A stretch of DNA of 5,735 bases, taken from Gemmatimonadaceae bacterium. Lineage in GTDB: Bacteria > Gemmatimonadota > Gemmatimonadetes > Gemmatimonadales > Gemmatimonadaceae. This document shows positions 1 to 4,516 of this stretch, piece by piece; position 1 is the stretch's first letter; the number at the start of each line of letters is the position of its first letter. The position numbers and the translations under genes were made by a program. The notes under the pieces are model-generated. The model searched no databases and had not been told where the DNA came from. It saw only the letters and a program-made list of their open reading frames with translations. The stretch spans positions 1 to 5,735 of the forward strand of contig JACMLI010000161.1 of assembly GCA_014379705.1 (NCBI GenBank). The letters run 5' to 3'.

Positions 1-468
1 TCGCGACGCATCGCCACCGGCTCGCTCACGTTAGGCGGCGCCCGAGGTGAGCTGCGCGTGGAGGCCACGCGGGGTACGGTGACGGCCCCCGAGCCGGGGG
101 AGTTCGGGCGCGCGTTCGAGCAGTTCGCGATCGGCGGGGCGTACCTCCCCTTCATTGATCAAGCCCATTTAAGCCAGCGCATCTCCCTCCCGTCGGTGCC
201 GGTCGGGTACGCCTCAGGGCGACGGTTCGAGCTCTACCGTGCATCGCTGCGGGTGCTCGGCGTGCATCCCTATGCAATCTGGGTCGCTGCGGGGGACAGC
301 ATCACGCGCTACCAGCGCGTCTTGGGCGTCGAAGAAGAGTTTGCATTCCCGACCATCGGATTCGTGACGCTTCCCTCGACGCGCATCCGGTTCGGCGTTG
401 GCTACTCGCTCGACGTCCCGTACGAAGAGAAGATCCGGCCGTATGTGAGCGTGACGTATCGGCCGTAG
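1..468 (+). CDS. Unrecognised protein, C-terminal part only (5' end outside window)
   Basis: The reading frame is open from the first base of the window to a TAG at 466-468, giving 155 visible residues, so I treat it as the 3' end of a longer gene. A GTG at 58 could serve as a start, but the frame continues upstream without a stop, and no convincing ribosome-binding site precedes that GTG. I do not recognise the family. The last third alternates polar and hydrophobic or aromatic residues (RIRFGVGYSLDV, then IRPYVSVTYRP at the C-terminus), the pattern of amphipathic beta-strands in secreted or outer-membrane proteins; this is inference from pattern only. Two Leu codons are the rare TTA (31-33 and 169-171), unusual for such GC-rich coding sequence. 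The GTGGAC repeat cluster begins eight bases after the stop. The coding call is fairly secure because the frame is long and ends in a plausible place; the function is unknown. Confidence 0.6.
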   Translation, partial: SRRIATGSLTLGGARGELRVEATRGTVTAPEPGEFGRAFEQFAIGGAYLPFIDQAHLSQRISLPSVPVGYASGRRFELYRASLRVLGVHPYAIWVAAGDSITRYQRVLGVEEEFAFPTIGFVTLPSTRIRFGVGYSLDVPYEEKIRPYVSVTYRP

Positions 469-659
469 GGGGGCGAGTGGACTGGTGAAGTAGTGGACTC
501 GTGGGGGACGGGTGGACGGGTGGACGGGTGGACGGGTGGACGGGTGCACCATTGTCCTGTCACACTATTCGGGTCCTGCTTCTCCGTCGACTCGTCCGAG
601 CGCGTACGCGTGTCGGGGGGCGAGCGAGTAACCTGTGGCGTCTCCTTCCTCCTCCTCAC
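469..659. other. Non-coding gap with GTGGAC repeats
   Basis: This 191-base gap lies between the unrecognised gene and the NTF2-like gene. Its left part (476-545) is low-complexity GTGGAC-based repeat sequence, described separately. Its right part (about 550-659) must hold the promoter of the downstream gene, but I see no convincing -35/-10 pair. The last 20 bases before the ATG at 660 are pyrimidine-rich (CTCCTTCCTCCTCCTCAC) and have no purine-rich Shine-Dalgarno sequence. Reading frames cross the gap, but an 8-bp tandem unit would not keep any frame if its copy number changed, so coding is unlikely. Confidence 0.6.
506..545. repeat. Tandem repeat, five exact copies of an 8-bp unit (GGACGGGT)
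   Basis: Five perfect head-to-tail copies of GGACGGGT occupy 506-513, 514-521, 522-529, 530-537 and 538-545; the array then breaks to GTGCACC. Two looser relatives lie just upstream (AGTGGACT at 476-483 and 492-499), so the array appears to have grown from a GTGGAC-containing seed. The unit length is not a multiple of three, which fits non-coding DNA. One strand is G-rich, with GGG runs every 8 bases, so a G-quadruplex or slipped-strand structure is conceivable but not shown. Confidence 0.9.
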
Positions 660-1235
660 ATGCGCGTCCCTGCCCTGCTCGTCCTCGCCGCTGTTGCGGT
701 CTCTGCTCCCGTGCCTCGCCTCGCTGCGCAGGCCATCACGCCTCCGGGTGTGGACAGTATTGCCCGTCCGGCCGCGAACCCGGCCGATGTCGCGTCGATC
801 GATGCCATCCTCAAGACCCTGTACGACGTGATCTCCGGGCCCGCGGGCCAGGCGCGCAACTGGGACCGCTTCCGGTCCATCCTCGTGCCTAACGCGCGCC
901 TGATGCCGACGGGGTCGCGGCCGGGGGGTGCCGGGGCGTCGGTCGCCATGCTGAGCGGCGACGACTACGTGAGGCGTGCCGGCCCGGGGCTCGAACGCAG
1001 CGGCTTCTTCGAGCGTGAGATCCATCGCGTCACCGAGGAGTACGGCCACATCGTGCACGCGTTCAGCACCTACGAGTCGCGGCGCACGGCGGACCTGGGC
1101 GAGAAGCCCTTCTCGCGCGGCATCAACTCCATCCAGCTGCTCAAGGACGGCGGTCGCTGGTGGGTGGTGTCGATCTACTGGGACAGCGAACGCCCGGGGA
1201 ACGAGATCCCGGCGAAGTACCTTCCGAGGGACTAG
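660..1235 (+). CDS. Exported NTF2/SnoaL-like protein
   Basis: This gene encodes 191 residues. The N-terminus is a classical Sec signal peptide: Arg at position 2, a hydrophobic stretch ALLVLAAVAV, and an AQA cleavage site predicting a mature start near residue 26, so the product is exported. The mature part resembles secreted members of the NTF2/SnoaL-like superfamily: an N-terminal helical stretch with DAILKTLYDVISG (48-60), then NWDRFRSILVPNARL (67-81), a central GFFEREIHRVTEEYGHIVHAF stretch split around residues 115-135, and a C-terminal strand pair RGINSIQLL (153-161) and RWWVVSIYWDSE (166-177). These small cone-shaped folds often bind or convert small molecules, but no catalytic residue or substrate can be assigned here. 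The ATG at 660 is chosen because the signal peptide follows directly, although no Shine-Dalgarno precedes it. The in-frame extension to 501 would translate the 8-bp tandem repeat and is rejected. The stop TAG at 1233-1235 is itself part of a downstream GTGGAC repeat copy. Confidence 0.8.
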   Translation: MRVPALLVLAAVAVSAPVPRLAAQAITPPGVDSIARPAANPADVASIDAILKTLYDVISGPAGQARNWDRFRSILVPNARLMPTGSRPGGAGASVAMLSGDDYVRRAGPGLERSGFFEREIHRVTEEYGHIVHAFSTYESRRTADLGEKPFSRGINSIQLLKDGGRWWVVSIYWDSERPGNEIPAKYLPRD

Positions 1236-1271
1236 TGGACGTGGTGGACTAGTGGACTAGTGGTGACGAGT
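1229..1271. repeat. GTGGAC/ACTAGT repeat cluster overlapping a stop codon
   Basis: The core GTGGAC occurs at 1235-1240, 1244-1249 and 1252-1257, joined by ACTAGT or GTG spacers (GGACTAGTGGAC at 1229-1240, GGACTAGTGG at 1247-1256 and again at 1255-1264). The TAG that ends the NTF2-like gene lies inside the first copy. The same core makes up the array at 476-545, so the two gaps carry the same repeat family. Confidence 0.75.
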
Positions 1272-1330
1272 GGCAGGGCAAACGCACTACAGGCCGGCAG
1301 CGACCAGCTGTCAGCTACCACTAGTCCACT
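1251..1330. repeat. 14-bp perfect inverted repeat, 52-base spacer
   Basis: AGTGGACTAGTGGT at 1251-1264 is exactly complementary to ACCACTAGTCCACT at 1317-1330, with 52 bases between the arms. In RNA a G-U pair (1265 with 1316) adds one further step. Both arms are members of the GTGGAC repeat family in opposite orientation, and each contains the self-complementary ACTAGT. It lies 16 bases past the stop of the NTF2-like gene and could act as a transcript-end structure, but there is no T-run after it. Confidence 0.8.
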
Positions 1331-1523
1331 CGTCCCGTTGACTGGTACTCGCCCGAGTGTTCAGCCGTCGCCGGCACCACTAGGCTGCACGTGCACGGGG
1401 TTGAGGTCGAACCACCGCGCGCATCGTCAGGCCAGGGCACCCCCCACGGAACGCTCACGCGAACCGGTCCCGGCAACACAGGCGGAGCGCGGCGTCCTCC
1501 CGACTCATCACCAGGGTGTTCTT

Positions 1524-1541
1524 CGCGGGATGCGTCCCGCG
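1524..1541 (+). other. Perfect 7-bp GC hairpin with 4-base loop
   Basis: CGCGGGA (1524-1530), loop TGCG, TCCCGCG (1535-1541). It lies in the middle of the gap between the NTF2-like gene and the protease. No T-tract follows (TTCACGTGG), so it is not a standard intrinsic terminator. Its role is unknown. Confidence 0.4.
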
Positions 1542-1641
1542 TTCACGTGGCGTCACGTCGCGGGGACGCGTGCGTGCCCCACGAGAGACCACGGGTGGCC
1601 CCGGGTGATCACGCCTGTCTTCGGATGGGCGCGCGTGGCGG

Positions 1642-1669
1642 CCGGTGGCACGCATGGGGCGTGCACCGG
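1642..1669 (+). promoter_or_regulatory. Strong hairpin in the protease leader (role unproven)
   Basis: CCGGTGGCACGC (1642-1653) pairs with GCGTGCACCGG (1659-1669) around the 5-base loop ATGGG, giving 11 base pairs with a single bulged G. It ends 31 bases before the protease Shine-Dalgarno sequence. If it is transcribed it would form a stable structure in the 5' leader; alternatively the inverted repeat could be a protein-binding site. No T-run follows, so an intrinsic terminator is less likely. Confidence 0.35.
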
Positions 1670-1700
1670 ACCCTCCATGCGACCGGTTTGCACTTCCCTT

Positions 1701-1706
1701 GGAGGG
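1701..1706 (+). promoter_or_regulatory. Ribosome-binding site of the protease gene
   Basis: GGAGGG lies five bases before the ATG at 1712. It is the strongest Shine-Dalgarno match near any start in this window and decides the start in favour of 1712 over upstream in-frame candidates. Confidence 0.8.
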
Positions 1707-1711
1707 AACCC

Positions 1712-2911
1712 ATGTCTCGCCGCATTCTGATCGGCCTTTCGTTTGTGAGTCTCGCGGTCCTCGCTGCATGTAGCGACTCGACGTCACCAGACACCACGCG
1801 CCGCGCGCCCGATGCCGCTGCGGCCGTCGACGCTGATGTCAGTGCGCTGCAGGCGCCGGGCGAATACATCGTCGTCCTCAAGGAAGGGACGTCCGACGTC
1901 TCCTCCGCCGCCGCCTCGATCACCGCTCGCGGCGGTCGCATCAAGGACCAGTGGGAGCACGCCCTCAAGGGCTTCCTGGTCGAACTGCCCGCCGGCATCG
2001 CCATCGACCTCGCGCGTCGCTCCGATGTCGCCATCGTCGAGAAGAACGGGATCGTCACCGCGGACGCCACCCAGCTCTTCCCACCGTCGTGGGGCCTCGA
2101 TCGCATCGACCAGCGCCCTCGCCCGCTCAACAACGCCTACACCTACAACAGGACCGGGCTCGGCGTGCACGCCTACATCATCGATACGGGCATCCGCCCC
2201 ACGCATACGGACTTCGCTGGTCGCGTCCTCGGCGGCATCACGGTGATCGCCGACGGGAACGGCACGAACGATTGCAACGGCCACGGCACGCACGTCGCCG
2301 GCACGGTCGGTGGCACGCAATACGGCGTCGCGAAGCGCGTGTGGCTGCACCCGGTCCGCGTGCTGAACTGCGCGGGCTCGGGCACGTTCGCTGGCGTCAT
2401 CGCGGGCATCAACTGGGTCGCGGCCAACAAGATCTCACCCGCCGTCGCGAACCTGAGCCTCGGTGGTGGCTTCTCGGCCGCCGTGAACAACGCGGTGAAC
2501 AACCTCGTGAACATGAACGTCGCGACCGCCGTCGCCGCCGGCAACTCGAACCTGAACGCCTGCGGCTCGTCGCCGGCGAGCGCCGTGAACCCGCTGACCG
2601 TCGGCGCCACGACGATCACCGACTTCCGCGCGGGCTTCTCGAACTTCGGGCCGTGCCTCGACCTCTTTGCCCCCGGCGTCAATATCCGGAGCGCGTGGCA
2701 CACGTCCAACGTCGCGTCGGCGGTCCTGAACGGCACGTCGATGGCATCGCCGCACGTGGCTGGCGTCGCCGCCCAGCTGCGCCAGGCGTTCCCGCTGTGG
2801 ACGGCCTTCCAGGTGCAGAACACCATCCGCGCCCAGGCGACGGTGGGTCTCGTGGTCGGCGCCGGCGTCGGATCGCCGAACCGCCTGCTGTACATGGGCT
2901 TCATTCCGTGA
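1712..2911 (+). CDS. Subtilisin-family serine protease (S8, proteinase K/aqualysin I type), lipoprotein precursor
   Basis: This 399-residue precursor of an extracytoplasmic endopeptidase has three parts. Residues 1-20 are a lipoprotein signal with lipobox LAAC, lipidated Cys at 20. Residues 50 to about 118 are an inhibitor I9-type propeptide (GEYIVVLKEG to VEKNGIVTA), which folds and inhibits the enzyme until cleaved. Residues from about 119 (ATQ...WGLDRIDQ) to the end form the S8 catalytic domain: Asp158 (IDTG), His191 (GHGTHVAG), oxyanion Asn278 (AAGNSN) and nucleophile Ser343 (GTSMASPH). Cysteines 188, 220, 284 and 315 match, by spacing relative to His and Ser, the Cys67-Cys99 and Cys163-Cys194 disulfides of aqualysin I as I remember them, and the predicted mature length of 281 residues equals that enzyme's. 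The protein stops at GSPNRLLYMGF without the C-terminal extension of the aqualysin precursor. The start is fixed by GGAGGG and the signal peptide. Substrate and physiological role cannot be read from sequence; nutrient peptide release is a guess. Confidence 0.96.
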   Translation: MSRRILIGLSFVSLAVLAACSDSTSPDTTRRAPDAAAAVDADVSALQAPGEYIVVLKEGTSDVSSAAASITARGGRIKDQWEHALKGFLVELPAGIAIDLARRSDVAIVEKNGIVTADATQLFPPSWGLDRIDQRPRPLNNAYTYNRTGLGVHAYIIDTGIRPTHTDFAGRVLGGITVIADGNGTNDCNGHGTHVAGTVGGTQYGVAKRVWLHPVRVLNCAGSGTFAGVIAGINWVAANKISPAVANLSLGGGFSAAVNNAVNNLVNMNVATAVAAGNSNLNACGSSPASAVNPLTVGATTITDFRAGFSNFGPCLDLFAPGVNIRSAWHTSNVASAVLNGTSMASPHVAGVAAQLRQAFPLWTAFQVQNTIRAQATVGLVVGAGVGSPNRLLYMGFIP

Positions 2912-3021
2912 TCGCCTAACGGTGGCGCTCGGGCGTCGGGCACAAGTTGCGACGGGGAGCCGGAAAGGCCCTCCCGTGGTGACCACAGCCCCCCGCCCGC
3001 GCAACCCCCGGAGGTGACCAA

Positions 3022-3053
3022 ACAGGGCGACGGCGCATGCGCCGTCGCCTTGT
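3022..3053 (+). terminator. Perfect 24-bp palindrome, possible intrinsic terminator or operator
   Basis: Bases 3026-3049 are a perfect palindrome: GGCGACGGCGCA followed directly by its reverse complement. The pairing extends outward by one G-U and three Watson-Crick pairs to 3022-3053. It is followed by TTGTCTATT and preceded by ACCAAACA, a weak version of the A-tract/stem/U-tract layout of a terminator. It sits about 110 bases after the protease stop and 54 bases before the pntAA start, so it could end the protease transcript. A DNA-level alternative is an operator for a dimeric regulator of the pnt genes. The gap 2912-3107 otherwise holds only a weaker imperfect hairpin near 2952-2977. Confidence 0.45.
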
Positions 3054-3094
3054 CTATTGCCGATCCACCGCCGACATTCCGCCGTCCTTGCCAC

Positions 3095-3100
3095 GAGGAG
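3095..3100 (+). promoter_or_regulatory. Ribosome-binding site of pntAA
   Basis: GAGGAG lies seven bases before the ATG at 3108. It supports that start, which also gives the family-typical N-terminus MRIGVPRE; the in-frame codons upstream (from 3057) do not resemble the family. Confidence 0.75.
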
Positions 3101-3107
3101 TGCACGC

Positions 3108-4211
3108 ATGCGGATTGGGGTCCCCCGGGAGAGCGCGTCCGGTGAACGACGCGTCGGCCTGGTCCCGGAGAGCGTCGGACGGCTCACCAAGGCCGGCGTC
3201 GGCGTACGCGTCCAGCGTGGCGCGGGTGGGCCCGCCTTCTGCACCGACGATGCGTACGCTGCCGCCGGGGCCGAACTGGTCGATGACGCGGGCGCGATTC
3301 TCGGCGACTGCGATGTCGTCGTGAAAGTCCAGAAGCCCTCGCTCGCCGAAGCCGACGCCCTGCGGGAGGGCGTGATCCTCATCTCGCTGCTCCCCGCGGC
3401 CACCAGCGCCGATGTGCTGGAACGCCTCACGGCGCGACGCGTGACGTCACTCGCCCTCGAGCGCGTACCTCGCATCACGCGGGCGCAGTCGATGGACATC
3501 CTGTCGTCACAGGCCACCGTCGCGGGGTACAAGTCGGTGCTCATCGCAGCCGCCGCGTCGCCAAAGCTGATGCCAATGCTCACCACGGCCGCGGGGAGCA
3601 TCCCTCCGGCCAAGGCGTTCGTCATCGGGGCCGGCGTCGCCGGCCTCATGGCTATCGCGACCGCGCGTCGGCTGGGGGCGAGCGTCTCGGGCTTCGACAT
3701 CCGCGCCGCCGCACGCGAGCAAGTCCTCTCGTTAGGCGCGACCTTCGTGGGCCCCGAGCCGGTCAGCGACGCCGAGGCCGCCGGCGGCTACGCCCGCGCC
3801 CAGACGGAAGACGAGCAGCGCAAGACGATGGAGGCGCTGGCCGCCCACATCCGTGACCAGGATCTCGTCGTCACCACCGCCCAGATCCCGGGACGCCCTG
3901 CCCCGCGCCTCATCACCGGAGCGATGGTCGCCTCGATGCGCGCAGGCGCGGTGATCGTCGACCTCGCCGCCGAGACCGGCGGGAACTGCGAACTCACGGT
4001 CCCGGGCGAGACGCGCGACGTGAACGGCGTCCAGGTCATCGGGGCCCTCAACGTGGCCAGCACCGTGCCCTTCCACGCGTCGGTGATGTTCTCCAAGAAC
4101 GTGCTCACCCTGCTGCAGCACATGATCAAGGACGCCGCGATCGCGATCAACCTCGAGGACGAGATCGTCGGCCCCATGTGCCTCACTCACGCCGGCACCA
4201 CCCGCTCATGA
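3108..4211 (+). CDS. pntAA: NAD(P)+ transhydrogenase (Re/Si-specific) subunit alpha, NAD(H)-binding domain I
   Basis: This 367-residue protein is the peripheral NAD(H)-binding domain I of the proton-translocating transhydrogenase, which passes hydride from NADH to NADP+ on domain III, driven by the proton gradient. The N-terminus MRIGVPRE...ERRVGLVPE is typical of the alanine dehydrogenase/PntA family. The RQD loop is present: Arg122, Gln127, Asp130 within PRITRAQSMD, followed by Ser133, matching Arg127/Gln132/Asp135/Ser138 of the Rhodospirillum rubrum protein from memory. The Rossmann nucleotide loop is GAGVAG (174-179), with Asp197 in GFDIRA placed to hold the NAD ribose. GGYAR near 226-230 probably corresponds to the mobile loop. 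DLAAETGGNCE (285-295) and the C-terminal LEDEIVGPMCLTH are family hallmarks. The protein has no membrane helices and ends where single-chain PntA continues, so this is the split alpha subunit. Its stop overlaps the pntAB start in ATGA (4208-4211), indicating translational coupling. One Leu codon is TTA, inside a CGTTAGGC motif at 3730-3737. Confidence 0.96.
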   Translation: MRIGVPRESASGERRVGLVPESVGRLTKAGVGVRVQRGAGGPAFCTDDAYAAAGAELVDDAGAILGDCDVVVKVQKPSLAEADALREGVILISLLPAATSADVLERLTARRVTSLALERVPRITRAQSMDILSSQATVAGYKSVLIAAAASPKLMPMLTTAAGSIPPAKAFVIGAGVAGLMAIATARRLGASVSGFDIRAAAREQVLSLGATFVGPEPVSDAEAAGGYARAQTEDEQRKTMEALAAHIRDQDLVVTTAQIPGRPAPRLITGAMVASMRAGAVIVDLAAETGGNCELTVPGETRDVNGVQVIGALNVASTVPFHASVMFSKNVLTLLQHMIKDAAIAINLEDEIVGPMCLTHAGTTRS

Positions 4212-4510
4212 CCATCCTCCTGCAGGTCTACGTGTTCATCCTGGCCGCCTTCCTCGGCTACCAGCTGATCAGCCGGGTCCCGGCGCTGCTGCACACACCG
4301 CTCATGAGCGCCACGAACGCCATCGCCGGCATTTCGCTCGTGGGCTCGCTGATCGCCGCAGGAGGACGGTACGGCACGGTCGCCACGATCCTCGGCTTCA
4401 TCGCGGTGGTGATGGCGACGATCAACGTGGTCGGCGGCTTCCTCATCACCAATCGCATGCTCGGCATGTTCAAGAAAGGCGACGGCGCTCCCAAGTCGCA
4501 CGGGAAGTAA
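4208..4510 (+). CDS. pntAB: NAD(P)+ transhydrogenase subunit alpha, membrane part
   Basis: This 100-residue membrane protein corresponds to the C-terminal membrane segment of single-chain PntA; with PntB it forms the proton-conducting domain II. Three hydrophobic helices are visible at about 3-19, 33-51 and 56-80. The signature SRVPALLHTPLMSATNAIAG (22-41) is highly characteristic of the family and makes the assignment secure. The C-terminus is a short polar tail (KKGDGAPKSHGK). The start at 4208 overlaps the pntAA stop by four bases and has no separate strong Shine-Dalgarno, so it is probably translated by coupling. The three-gene arrangement pntAA-pntAB-pntB is the one known from R. rubrum, unlike the two-gene form of E. 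coli. Confidence 0.95.
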   Translation: MTILLQVYVFILAAFLGYQLISRVPALLHTPLMSATNAIAGISLVGSLIAAGGRYGTVATILGFIAVVMATINVVGGFLITNRMLGMFKKGDGAPKSHGK

Positions 4511-4516
4511 GGCGCC

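Larger units (their letters stand above)
1236..1711. other. Long non-coding gap with repeats and hairpins upstream of the protease
   Basis: This gap is about 476 bases long. From left to right it holds the GTGGAC cluster, its inverted copy near 1317-1330, a 10-bp palindrome TGCACGTGCA at 1386-1395, a perfect hairpin at 1524-1541, a larger hairpin at 1642-1669 and the protease ribosome-binding site at 1701-1706. Frames are open through parts of it, including one in frame with the protease from 1391, but their translations are Arg/Pro/Gly-rich without a recognisable domain. I see no convincing promoter boxes. A structured 5' leader or a small RNA is possible but unsupported beyond the hairpins. 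Confidence 0.55.

Noticed and set aside
476..545. CRISPR array
   Set aside because: The units are 8 bp with no unique spacers, so this is a simple tandem repeat.
501..659. In-frame N-terminal extension of the NTF2-like protein
   Set aside because: It would translate the 8-bp tandem array, whose unit does not preserve frame, and would place the signal peptide internally.
1391..1711. In-frame N-terminal extension of the protease
   Set aside because: It would bury the lipoprotein signal peptide inside the protein, and its residues are unlike any protease region. GGAGGG directly before 1712 settles the start.
2978..3020. Two copies of GGTGACCA (2978-2985 and 3013-3020) as a possible operator pair upstream of pntAA
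   Set aside because: Two copies of one 8-mer in a GC-rich gap of about 200 bases are not clearly beyond chance, and the 35-base spacing is not a whole number of helical turns.
3050..3086. Possible sigma-70 promoter for pntAA (TTGTCT followed at about 17-18 bases by an ACATTC-like box)
   Set aside because: The -10 match is poor and the -35 overlaps the palindrome; too weak to annotate from sequence alone.
2435..3700. 421-codon open frame on the minus strand, spanning the protease end, the gap and pntAA
   Set aside because: It runs across an intergenic gap and two well-supported genes, and its translation is low-complexity (Arg/Ala/Val-rich in its second half) without any motif.
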